Assembly (NCBI GenBank): GCA_051880615.1
Contig: JBJEOH010000061.1
Location: forward strand, 132,560-196,559
Reading direction: 5' to 3'
Length of the DNA: 64,000 nt
Source: UBA7067 sp051880615
GTDB taxonomy: Bacteria > Bacillota > Clostridia > Oscillospirales > Acutalibacteraceae
Shown: in pieces, positions 15,220 through 23,019 of the stretch
How the letters are laid out: each line of letters opens with the position of its first letter
How positions within the stretch are numbered: position 1 is the stretch's first letter
Position numbers and translations under genes: made by a program
The notes under the pieces: model-generated
Databases searched by the model: none
What the model was told of the DNA's origin: nothing
What the model saw: only the letters and a program-made list of their open reading frames with translations

Positions 15220-16146
15220 ATGCTTGAATTCAACACTGTAAAATTAGAAGATATTGATTGGTATAACGCCATTCTTGCCAAGGCAAATGAACTTCAGCCG
15301 CAGATTACCCTTGACGCACCGTTCGGCGCAAACTACCTTTGGGCGCACTATTACGGCACGAAAATCTGCCGCTTCGGCGACTTTATTCTCAAGGGCTATT
15401 TTAACGATGACGGCTCGGCGAGCTTTACATTTCCGCTGGGCGCAGGAGATGTTGACAAGGCTCTTTTCGCGCTCAGGGACTATGCCGATATGTGCGGTTT
15501 TCCGCTGCGCTTCGGCGGATTGTCAAGAGAGCAGGCGGAATATGTCAATTCGCTTTTCGGCGGTTGCTTTGAATTTTGTGAAAACCGCGACTTTGCGGAA
15601 TATATATACGAAACCGAAAAGCTTGCAACGCTTTCGGGCAGAAAGCTCCACTCAAAGCGCAATCACCTGAATCGCTTTGAAGCAAGCTATAACTACAGCT
15701 TTGAGCTGATTGACGGCGCAAACAAGGCTGACGCACTGAGTGTTGCCCGTGAGTGGTGCAAAAACGCTGAGCTTGATGAGAGTATTGACGAGGAACGCTG
15801 TGCAATAAAAAGGGCTCTTGATAACTTTGAACGCCTTAACTTTAAGGGCGCGATAATCAGAATTGATGGCAAGGCTGTCGCTATGACAATGGGCGAGCCT
15901 ATCAGCCGCCGAGCGTTTGTTACGCACTTTGAAAAGGCTGTTGACGGTTACGAGGGACTGTATGTCGCAATCAACTGCTACTTTGCGAGGGCTCTTAAGG
16001 AGTATGAGCTTATAAATCGCGAGGAAGATATGGGCATTGAGGGACTGCGCCGCGCAAAGCTTTCATACAAGCCGACAATCCTGCTTGAACAGCTTGAGAG
16101 CAGAGTGGAGAGGGACGGCGTTGCCGCTGTAAAGAATAAAGAATAA
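15220..16146 (+). CDS. DUF2156 domain protein
   Basis: This 308-residue protein fits the DUF2156 family, a tandem GNAT-like fold related to the catalytic part of phosphatidylglycerol lysyltransferases. Visible segments are TLDAPFGANYLWAHYYGTKI, SGRKLHSKRNHLNRFEASYN, the central KGAIIRIDGKAVAMTMGEPI and the C-terminal NREEDMGIEGLRRAKLSYKP, which is the most conserved block of the family. There is no membrane domain, so this is the soluble form. The substrate is unknown; aminoacyl transfer is a possibility by homology only. A heptamer-like AGAGTGGAGAG and a small palindrome fall inside the last 20 codons. A GNAT gene follows after a 116-bp repeat element. Confidence 0.8.
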   Translation: MLEFNTVKLEDIDWYNAILAKANELQPQITLDAPFGANYLWAHYYGTKICRFGDFILKGYFNDDGSASFTFPLGAGDVDKALFALRDYADMCGFPLRFGGLSREQAEYVNSLFGGCFEFCENRDFAEYIYETEKLATLSGRKLHSKRNHLNRFEASYNYSFELIDGANKADALSVAREWCKNAELDESIDEERCAIKRALDNFERLNFKGAIIRIDGKAVAMTMGEPISRRAFVTHFEKAVDGYEGLYVAINCYFARALKEYELINREEDMGIEGLRRAKLSYKPTILLEQLESRVERDGVAAVKNKE

Positions 16147-16194
16147 TTGTGGTCGTCGCCGCAAGCGGCGAATTTAAAGAGTGGAAACGGGGTT

Positions 16195-16309
16195 GTAGGG
16201 AACAGGCTTGCCTGTTCCGGTTCGAATTGATGAATGATATACTCTATTCTGATTTTGTTAAAATCGTAGTATCTGCTCCTATCCCGGAACGGTCAAGACC
16301 GTTCCCTAC
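16195..16309 (+). repeat. 116-bp palindromic intergenic element, copy 1
   Basis: Ends are GTAGGGAAC and GTTCCCTAC. The left arm holds GGAACAGGCTTGCCTGTTCC and the right arm GGAACGGTCAAGACCGTTCC, each self-complementary. The centre is AT-rich. 'Plus' here means the GCTTGCC arm comes first. Confidence 0.9.
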
Positions 16310-16437
16310 GAACTATCAGCCTTGTTGCGAGTAAATTTTTAATTAAAAGAGCCGCTTGCGGCGACACCATCACTACACTCTTTACTCTTAAAACTTCACT
16401 CTTAAATCAACGCTTTTGAAAGGGGTCAGGTCAGATT

Positions 16438-17292
16438 ATGGTTGAGCTTATAAGACCTTATAGCTCCGATTTGCCTGTGCTTAAATCACTGTATCTTTCC
16501 TGCTTTGATGAAGATAAGTCGGCGGCTGATGTTATGTTCAATTCCGTGCTTGATGTAAGATATGCCTATGCGGCAAGGCTGAACGGTGAAATCATAGCGG
16601 CGCTGTATCTTCTTCCGTGTGAAATCGCGCTTGAAAACGGTACGGCACAGGCGCATTACCTTATGGGCGCAGGCACAAAGAGTGAGTACAGGCGGCAGGG
16701 GATTATGGCTGAGCTTATAAAATTCGCTCTCACCACTGCTAAAGAGCAGGGCGACTGCTTTTCAATTTTAGAGCCTGCAAGTCAGAGCCTTTATTCGTAT
16801 TATTCAGCTCTTGGCTACAAAGAGTCTTTCCATTCGTCACTTTTCGACTATGATATACAAAACAACTGCAAAAGCCCCATTAAAACCTGCCATTTAACAA
16901 AAAGTTCATTTGACATCTGGCAGAGTTTAAGGTTTAATATATGTAAGAGTATAAGGGGCAGTGTGCTTTGGCGCGGCGGCCATATTGCGGCGTGCGCTGT
17001 GGTGAACAGCTGCTATGGCGGCGGAGCACTCGGCTGTGAGTACGGCTATGCGCTTTACACGCGAGATGATTCGGGCGTTTTCGTTGACGAGCTTGTATGT
17101 CTGCCCGAATATGCCGACAGCATTCTTTTTTCGCTGTGCAGCGCTTTGGGTGTTTCGCGTCTTAGTGTGCGCTGTCCGTCGAATCTTAAAAGCGGCAGGA
17201 GCATAAGAATGGGTATGGCTTTGCCGCTTGACGAGGAAAAATTTCCGCTTGATTTTGATTATAACGCTTATCTTGGACTAAGCTTTGATTAG
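16438..17292 (+). CDS. GNAT-family N-acetyltransferase (Eis-like)
   Basis: The 284-residue product has an N-terminal GNAT domain: strand YAYAARLNGEIIAALYLLP, then YLMGAGTKSEYRRQGIMAEL carrying the acetyl-CoA pyrophosphate loop (R-R-Q-G-I-M, about residues 84-90), and LEPASQSLYSYYSALGYKE. The C-terminal half has a second, degenerate GNAT or sterol-carrier-like region, as in Eis-type proteins. The acceptor substrate is unknown. The ATG start has GGGGTCAGG upstream. It is followed at short distance by the DJ-1 gene, and these four genes (GNAT, DJ-1, FTHF cyclo-ligase, MltG) probably form one operon. Confidence 0.85.
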   Translation: MVELIRPYSSDLPVLKSLYLSCFDEDKSAADVMFNSVLDVRYAYAARLNGEIIAALYLLPCEIALENGTAQAHYLMGAGTKSEYRRQGIMAELIKFALTTAKEQGDCFSILEPASQSLYSYYSALGYKESFHSSLFDYDIQNNCKSPIKTCHLTKSSFDIWQSLRFNICKSIRGSVLWRGGHIAACAVVNSCYGGGALGCEYGYALYTRDDSGVFVDELVCLPEYADSILFSLCSALGVSRLSVRCPSNLKSGRSIRMGMALPLDEEKFPLDFDYNAYLGLSFD

Positions 17293-17303
17293 GAGGATAA
17301 ATA

Positions 17304-17846
17304 ATGGTATATGTTTTTCTTGCCGACGGCTTTGAGGAAACCGAGGCTTTGGCTCCTGTTGATATTCTGCGCCGCTGCGGCGTTGAGGTTCAGACAGTCG
17401 GAGTCGGCGGTGAGCAGATAACAGGCTCGCATAAAATTACGGTTGTTTCCGATATAACCGACGCTCAGGTAACGACTGACGGACTTGAGGCTGTTGTGCT
17501 GCCGGGCGGTATGCCAGGTACGCTGAATCTTGAAAAGTCTCCGATTGTCAAGGCGTGCGTCGGGTATTGCGTTGACAATGATTTGCCGGTATGCGCTATC
17601 TGTGCGGCACCGTCAATCTTAGGCCATATGGGAATTTTACAGGGCAAAAAGGCTACCTGTTTTCCGGGCTTTGAAAATGAGCTTGCAGGCGCACAGGTTT
17701 GTCAGAGTGAGCTTGCCGTAACCGACGGGAAAATCGTTACCGGCAAGGGTGCAGGAGCAGCGATTGAGTTTGGTCTTGCGGTGGCAGCATTGCTTGCAGG
17801 CAAGGAAAAGAGCGACAAGGTGAGAGAGTCGCTGCAATGCAGATAA
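17304..17846 (+). CDS. DJ-1/PfpI (YajL-type) family protein
   Basis: This 180-residue cytosolic protein has the DJ-1 features: the catalytic Glu in FLADGFEETEAL (about residue 14), LPGGMPGTLNL (about 66-76), and the nucleophilic elbow Cys in CAICAAPSILGHMG (about 99-112). DJ-1/YajL proteins act on oxidised or glycated molecules as stress-response proteins; the exact activity is debated. The start lies 8 bases behind AGGAGG. The stop overlaps the start of the FTHF cyclo-ligase gene by 10 bases, so the two are translationally coupled. Confidence 0.92.
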   Translation: MVYVFLADGFEETEALAPVDILRRCGVEVQTVGVGGEQITGSHKITVVSDITDAQVTTDGLEAVVLPGGMPGTLNLEKSPIVKACVGYCVDNDLPVCAICAAPSILGHMGILQGKKATCFPGFENELAGAQVCQSELAVTDGKIVTGKGAGAAIEFGLAVAALLAGKEKSDKVRESLQCR

Positions 17847-18412
17847 ACGATATTAAGGCTGAAAAGTCAAGGCTCAGGGCGCACTTCAGAAAGCTGCGAA
17901 ATTCGCTGACTGAAGCAGACCGTGAAAAAAGCGACGCTATAATTTTTGAACGGCTCGCCTCACTGCCCGAATACAAATCGGCAAAGCAGATATTCGCATA
18001 TGCTTCAATGGGCAGCGAGGTTGACACAAGCCGTATAATCAACCGTGCGCTTGACGATAATAAAGCGGTTGCACTGCCGAAATGCAAGGCGGATAACGAG
18101 CTTGACTTTTACTACATAGCCTCAGCCGACGACTTGGAAAACGGCGCATACGGCATTTCCGAGCCGAAATACGGTCTTGCTAAAGCTGAGGATTTAAGCG
18201 GCTTGTGCATAGTTCCTGCTCTTTTGTTTGACCGCCGGGGCTTCCGCTTAGGCTACGGCAAGGGCTATTACGACCGCTTTTTGACGCGCTTTAACGGCAT
18301 TACCGTCGGAGTGTGCAGGGATGAATTTATAGCTGACCGCCTGCCCCGGTATAATACCGATTGCAGGGTGGATATGATAATAACAGATAAAGCTGTTTAT
18401 ACTACAGATTAG
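17837..18412 (+). CDS. 5-formyltetrahydrofolate cyclo-ligase
   Basis: The 191-residue product has the family features KSRLRAHFRKLR near the N-terminus, the substrate loop with VPALLFDRRGFRLGYGKGYY (about residues 125-144, including the GYGKGYYDRFL signature) and a C-terminal RVDMIITDKAVY. It converts 5-formyl-THF to 5,10-methenyl-THF using ATP, recycling the folate pool used by ThyX and purine synthesis. It overlaps the DJ-1 gene by 10 bases and is followed by mltG after a GC-rich gap. The length is normal. Confidence 0.95.
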   Translation: MQINDIKAEKSRLRAHFRKLRNSLTEADREKSDAIIFERLASLPEYKSAKQIFAYASMGSEVDTSRIINRALDDNKAVALPKCKADNELDFYYIASADDLENGAYGISEPKYGLAKAEDLSGLCIVPALLFDRRGFRLGYGKGYYDRFLTRFNGITVGVCRDEFIADRLPRYNTDCRVDMIITDKAVYTTD

Positions 18413-18448
18413 CGCTGTGCCGCAACGCGGTGCGGCAGGAGGTTTCAT

Positions 18449-20269
18449 ATGAGTGATGAGAGGAAGGGCAGCGAGCGTTCTCAGGAGGAGCTTGTTGCCG
18501 AGGCGAGAAAAAAGAAGGTGCAGGGCTTTAAGCTGCATATCGACGACTTTGGTTTTGGCGAGAGTGCAAAGCCGAAAGCCTCCGCAAGGGAGGAAAGCGT
18601 TGACGAGCTTATCGGCGATATTGAGCGCAGGGTGAAAAAGCCGGCGCCTGAGAATAGGGCGAAAGCCACAGACAAGCGCGGCAGAAAAAGCCGCTTTGAG
18701 CCGCCTGTGCATACTGAGCCTGACCTTGGCAAAATAAAAAAGGCGGACAAGGGGCAGAGGCTTGAAACCTACGCAGGGCAAAATGCGGCTATTGAGAATT
18801 TCACGCCGAAGGAGCACAGAATAAGCGAAACGCAGGAGATTGAGCACCTTGCAAACCTTGCGCAGTCAAAGCTTACTCCCGATGAGCTTGAAGCGCTCAA
18901 TACTGCTAAGAAAGAGAGCGATGAGCTTGAAGCCGACGAGGCTGTCATAAGCAGCTACAGCGATGAAGAAATAAAGAAAAGTATGGACCTTGCCGACAAG
19001 GAGAGCCTTAAGGCATACAAAAAGAGCGTTAAAAAGCGCTGCAAGAAAAAGGCAAAGAGAAACGGCTGTATGTTCAAGCTTGTGTGGCTTGTTATGGTTG
19101 TGTTTGTCGCGGTGCTTCTGGGTATGTTCCTTATCAGAGGCACAAACGATATGCTCGGCATCAGCAGAGGAGCAGGTCCGACTACCGTAAGCACAGACGC
19201 GTCTGGCTCAGCTGGCTCTACTGCTGCGTCACAGCAGATAAACACCGCAAGCGTTGATATTCCCGCAAACGCAACGCTTGATCAGGTTACTGATATTCTT
19301 GTTGAAAGCGGAGTTATAAAGGAGCCGCTGTTCTTCAAGCTTTACGCGTCGGTTACAAAAGCGGGCGAGCCGTTCCTTGAGGGCAGCTATCAGATGGAAA
19401 CGAATATGGACTACGAGGCGATACTCAACTTCCTTATTTACAATTCCGGACCGAAGAACACCGTTACCGTTCGTTTTACCGAGGGTATGAGCGCGCGCCA
19501 GATTGCAAAGCTGTTGCAGGAAAACGGCGTGTGCAGTATGGATAAGTTCCTGGAGGCTTGCTCAAGCGACAAGTTTGACGAGGATTATGATTTTATCGCC
19601 GCGATTGATAATGCTGACGAACGATATTATAAGCTTGAGGGTTATCTCTTCCCGGATACCTACACATTCTTTGTAAACGACAGCATAGACCATGTTGTTG
19701 AGAAATTCCTTGATAACTTCCGTAAAAAGATTTATGTTGATACAAAGAGATATTCCGGTTACAGCGAGGAGATGTCGATTGCCGAATATGCTGAGCTTAA
19801 GGGCTTGTCGATTGACTATGTTATCAATATGGCTTCTCTTGTTCAGGCGGAGGCGGCTGATGAGCACGATATGTATAATATCTCCTCAATATTCTATAAC
19901 AGACTTGCAACCGATTCGTCAGACGGTATGACGCCGTACGGCGACTATGATGTGAACAGGCTTAAGTCGGATGTTACGGTTTTCTACCCGTATCTGTCGG
20001 AGGACGATGTGCCGGACGAGCAGAAGAACACATTTGAAAGCTCCTATAACACCTACGAAATAAGGGGTCTGCCTGCCGGCGCGGTATGCAACCCCGGTGA
20101 AAAGGCGATTGCCGCGGTGCTTAACCCGAACTCGACAAGCTACTATTACTTCTGCCATAAGCCTGCAACCGACACAGAGCCTGCTGTTGCGTATTATGCT
20201 ACAACCTACAGCGAGCAGGTTCAGAACGAAATTACGGCAGGACTGAGAAATCCGGATGATACCGAATAA
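18449..20269 (+). CDS. mltG: Endolytic murein transglycosylase MltG with long cytoplasmic N-terminus
   Basis: The 606-residue protein has about 205 residues of charged, lysine- and glutamate-rich cytoplasmic sequence. One membrane helix follows (about 208-230; MFKLVWLVMVVFVAVLLGMF), then a Ser/Thr/Ala linker and the YceG/MltG domain (about 270-600). The catalytic region reads ASLVQAEAADEHDMYNISSI with Glu near residue 470, followed by YNTYEIRGLPAGAVCNPGEK. MltG cuts nascent glycan strands and sets glycan length during growth. The long N-terminal arm is typical of Clostridia and may bind division or elongation proteins. It is the last gene of the GNAT-DJ1-cyclo-ligase cluster and has a strong terminator. 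Confidence 0.92.
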   Translation: MSDERKGSERSQEELVAEARKKKVQGFKLHIDDFGFGESAKPKASAREESVDELIGDIERRVKKPAPENRAKATDKRGRKSRFEPPVHTEPDLGKIKKADKGQRLETYAGQNAAIENFTPKEHRISETQEIEHLANLAQSKLTPDELEALNTAKKESDELEADEAVISSYSDEEIKKSMDLADKESLKAYKKSVKKRCKKKAKRNGCMFKLVWLVMVVFVAVLLGMFLIRGTNDMLGISRGAGPTTVSTDASGSAGSTAASQQINTASVDIPANATLDQVTDILVESGVIKEPLFFKLYASVTKAGEPFLEGSYQMETNMDYEAILNFLIYNSGPKNTVTVRFTEGMSARQIAKLLQENGVCSMDKFLEACSSDKFDEDYDFIAAIDNADERYYKLEGYLFPDTYTFFVNDSIDHVVEKFLDNFRKKIYVDTKRYSGYSEEMSIAEYAELKGLSIDYVINMASLVQAEAADEHDMYNISSIFYNRLATDSSDGMTPYGDYDVNRLKSDVTVFYPYLSEDDVPDEQKNTFESSYNTYEIRGLPAGAVCNPGEKAIAAVLNPNSTSYYYFCHKPATDTEPAVAYYATTYSEQVQNEITAGLRNPDDTE

Positions 20270-20292
20270 CAGGCTGTGACTAAATGAGCGAA

Positions 20293-20334
20293 ACGGTCAG
20301 ACCGCTGACAAAACAGGCGTCTGACCGTTTTTTG
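20293..20334 (+). terminator. Terminator of mltG
   Basis: ACGGTCAGAC pairs with GTCTGACCGT and is followed by TTTTTT. Confidence 0.9.
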
Positions 20335-20336
20335 AA

Positions 20337-20405
20337 TGAAGAGTGGAGAGGAGTGCGGCTTCGCCGCAGAGTGGAGAGTGAAGAGTGGAGAGTGGAGAGT
20401 GGAGA
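20337..20405. repeat. Heptamer tract with embedded hairpin
   Basis: AGAGTGG/AGAGTGA units surround a GCGGC-TTC-GCCGC hairpin (20355-20367). The rest of the 419-base gap between mltG and the U32 gene holds a 116-bp element (20430-20545), a GCCGC-TT-GCGGC hairpin near 20587 and a pyrimidine heptamer tract; no gene is seen. Confidence 0.85.
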
Positions 20406-20429
20406 TGATTAGGAATTAGTAATGAGGTT

Positions 20430-20545
20430 GTAGGGAACTGGCTTGCCTGTTCCGGTTCGCTCTTAAAAATGTTATACCCTATTTTGATTTTGTTAAAAAT
20501 CATAGTATCTGCGCTTATCCCGGAACGGACAAGACCGTTCCCTAC
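20430..20545 (+). repeat. 116-bp palindromic intergenic element, copy 2
   Basis: Same termini (GTAGGGAAC/GTTCCCTAC) and arm order as copy 1. The right arm carries GGAACGGACAAGACCGTTCC, one mismatch from a perfect palindrome. Confidence 0.9.
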
Positions 20546-20688
20546 GAACATACAGCCTCGTTGCGAATGAATACTTAAATCAAAGAGCCGCTTGCGGCGA
20601 CAACCATCTCTCCACTCTTCACTCTTAAAACTTCACTCTTTAAAGCGGTGCTTGCACCGCGAACATAAATTGCGATAGGACTGGTACA

Positions 20689-21912
20689 ATGAACAAAAAT
20701 AAAATGGAGGTTCTCTCTCCTGCAGGAGATATGGAGTGCCTTGTAAAGGCGGTTGACTTCGGCGCTGACGCGGTGTTCCTCGCAGGGCGCGAGTTCGGTA
20801 TGAGGACCGCATCGAAAAACTTTGACACAGACGAGCTTGCACGGGCGGCTGAATACGCTCACGCAAGGGGCTGTAAAATATATGTCACCTGCAACACTCT
20901 GCCGAGAAACAGCGAGATTCCCAGACTGCCCGATTTTCTTACGGCTTGTCAGGCTGTGGGGGTTGACGCCTTTATCATCGCCGATTTGGGTGTGCTGGAG
21001 CTTGCGAAAAAGTATGCGCCAGGCGTGGAGTGTCATATCTCAACTCAGGCAGGAATCGTGAACTACGCCGCCGCAAACGCCTTTTACAATCTCGGTGCAA
21101 GCCGCGTTGTGCTTGCAAGAGAGATGTCCTTTGACGAGATTGCCGACATAAGAGCGCACATACCGAATGACCTTGAAATCGAGGTTTTTGTTCACGGCGC
21201 AATGTGCGTTTCGTTCTCGGGCAGATGCCTGATTTCGGCTTATATGACGGGCAGAGATGCTAACCGAGGTGACTGCGCTCAGCCGTGCCGCTGGAAATAT
21301 CATCTCTATGAGGAGAACAGGGAGGGACAGTTTTTCCCTGTTGAGGAGAGTGACGGCGGTACATACCTTTACAATTCAAAGGATATGTGCCTGATCGACT
21401 GTATTCCTCAGCTTTACAAGGCAGGCGTTTCGAGCCTGAAGATTGAGGGCAGGGCAAAATCGGCTTATTACACAGCGGTTGTCACCAACGCCTATCGCCA
21501 CGCAGTTGACGACTTTTACAGCGGCGGCTGTCGTGAGGACTATAAGGTGGACGAGAGAATAAGGCTGGAGCTTGAAAAGATAAGCCACCGCGAGTATTCG
21601 CAGGGCTTTTATCTCGGTAACGAACCGGGGCAGAACACCTCAGATGGAGGCTATATCCGCCGCTATGATTTTGTGGCAACCTGCGAAAGCTCCGATGAAA
21701 ACGAGGCTGTAATAATACAGCGAAACCGCTTTTTTACGGGTGACACACTCGATGTGCTTCCGCCCGGAGGAATACCGTTTTGCGTTGTTATAAACGAAAT
21801 GTATAACGAGGACGGAGAAAGCGTGGAATCAGCACCGCACCCGATGCAGAGATTAAGAGCAGTGACAAGCAGGAATATTCCTGCCGGGAGTATGCTGAGA
21901 AAGCGCAGATGA
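20689..21912 (+). CDS. Peptidase U32 family protein (TrhP/YrrN-YrrO-like)
   Basis: The 407-residue protein has the U32 signature: MEVLSPAGDMECLVKAVDFG at the N-terminus (TIM-barrel start), EVFVHGAMCVSFSGRCLISA (about 166-185) and the Cys cluster RGDCAQPCRWKY, typical of an Fe-S-binding U32 enzyme. Members of this branch hydroxylate tRNA wobble uridine (TrhP, making ho5U precursors) or act on 23S rRNA (RlhA). The C-terminal beta-barrel is present. By length and the SGRC/CAQPCR spacing the tRNA branch is more likely; this is inference. It ends with an intrinsic terminator. Confidence 0.88.
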   Translation: MNKNKMEVLSPAGDMECLVKAVDFGADAVFLAGREFGMRTASKNFDTDELARAAEYAHARGCKIYVTCNTLPRNSEIPRLPDFLTACQAVGVDAFIIADLGVLELAKKYAPGVECHISTQAGIVNYAAANAFYNLGASRVVLAREMSFDEIADIRAHIPNDLEIEVFVHGAMCVSFSGRCLISAYMTGRDANRGDCAQPCRWKYHLYEENREGQFFPVEESDGGTYLYNSKDMCLIDCIPQLYKAGVSSLKIEGRAKSAYYTAVVTNAYRHAVDDFYSGGCREDYKVDERIRLELEKISHREYSQGFYLGNEPGQNTSDGGYIRRYDFVATCESSDENEAVIIQRNRFFTGDTLDVLPPGGIPFCVVINEMYNEDGESVESAPHPMQRLRAVTSRNIPAGSMLRKRR

Positions 21913-21921
21913 CAAAAAAAT

Positions 21922-21959
21922 ACCGCCTTGTGTCGCAGCACAGGGCGGTTATTTTTTTT
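21922..21959 (+). terminator. Terminator of the U32 gene
   Basis: CCGCCTTGTG pairs with CACAGGGCGG and is followed by TTATTTTTTTT. Confidence 0.9.
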
Positions 21960-22025
21960 AGAGTGAAGAGTGGAGAGTGAAGAGTGAAGAGTGGAGAGTG
22001 GAGAGTGGAGAGTGGAGAGTGGAGA
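21960..22025. repeat. Heptamer tract after the U32 gene
   Basis: About nine AGAGTGG/AGAGTGA units. The remaining gap to the yfbR stop holds a reversed 116-bp element (22053-22167), CTCTCCACTCT and a hairpin GCGGC-GTA-GCCGC (22195-22207). Confidence 0.9.
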
Positions 22026-22052
22026 TGAATTTCGCAACGAGTTTGTGAGTTC

Positions 22053-22167
22053 GTAGGGAACGGTCTTGACCGTTCCGGGATAGATGCTGTTACTGCTATG
22101 TAAACAAAATTATAAAGGGGTATAACATTCATCAATTCTAACCGGAACAGGCAAGCCAGTTCCCTAC
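22053..22167 (-). repeat. 116-bp palindromic intergenic element, copy 3 (reversed)
   Basis: The GGAACGGTCTTGACCGTTCC arm comes first and the GCAAGCC arm last, so this copy is inverted relative to copies 1 and 2. Confidence 0.9.
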
Positions 22168-22217
22168 AACTTCATTCCTAATTCTCTCCACTCTGCGGCG
22201 TAGCCGCCAGCGCCGCC

Positions 22218-22796
22218 TCACTGTTCATCAAGCGTGAGCGAATAAGCAGGCAGAAACTCGTCCATAAATATTTTTATCTCGTCAAGCTCCATTTTTTCAA
22301 GAGCCTTTGTAATCGACTGCTTTGCGGTTGCGAACTCTTCGTTGCCCATTTTCAGCTCCTCAATGCACTTGATAAGTGCCGAAAGCTTGTCAGCCGCCTT
22401 TACATAGCGGTGCAAAAGCAGGTTTTCTTCCTCATTGAATATCGGCTCGTATTCCTCCCTCAAATCTTCGGGCAGTCGGGATAAGAGCTTGTCTGCGGCG
22501 GCAGACTCAATCTCCTTGTACGCCTGCTTGATCTGATTGTTGTAGTATTTTATCGGCGTGGGCATATCGCCTGTGATAATCTCACTGCAATCGTGGAATA
22601 TCGCCGCAACTGCAACTGAGTTTGCGTCAATACTCTTTCCAAGCCGTTTGTTGCCGATTACGGCAAGAGCGTGGGCGATTATCGCTGTTTCAAGGCTGTG
22701 CTCGCTTAAATTTTCCTGTCGGGTTGAGTTCATAAGTCCCCAGCGGTTGATATATTTCATTCGTGAAAGCATTGCATAAAAGGTGTTGTTCTTCAT
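22218..22796 (-). CDS. HD-domain 5'-deoxynucleotidase (YfbR-like)
   Basis: The 192-residue protein matches YfbR: RWGLMNSTRQENLSEHSLET near the N-terminus, the HD pair in VAAIFHDCSEIITGDMPTPI (about residues 64-83) and a distal Asp in RYVKAADKLSALIKC. YfbR removes phosphate from dNMPs in the cytoplasm using a divalent metal. It is the only minus-strand gene in this stretch and has a good AGGAGGA site. Its 3' end abuts a repeat block, and upstream it diverges from the YfhO gene. Confidence 0.92.
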   Translation of the reverse strand: MKNNTFYAMLSRMKYINRWGLMNSTRQENLSEHSLETAIIAHALAVIGNKRLGKSIDANSVAVAAIFHDCSEIITGDMPTPIKYYNNQIKQAYKEIESAAADKLLSRLPEDLREEYEPIFNEEENLLLHRYVKAADKLSALIKCIEELKMGNEEFATAKQSITKALEKMELDEIKIFMDEFLPAYSLTLDEQ

Positions 22797-23019
22797 TTTT
22801 TCCTCCTGAATTGATGTTTTCCTTTATCATTCTACACAAAACGGGGTTGAGTTTCAACAATTAATTATTTGTTAAATGTTCTCAAAGTAGTGCAATCACG
22901 AATTTAATGTGATATAATGTTATAGGTATAATGAGAAAATTATATGGTTTTGCGGCTTGCCCTTAAGGGGTAGGCTTTCGCTTATACAATTAACAGGTTC
23001 ACCTACGGGAGGTTAAGCT

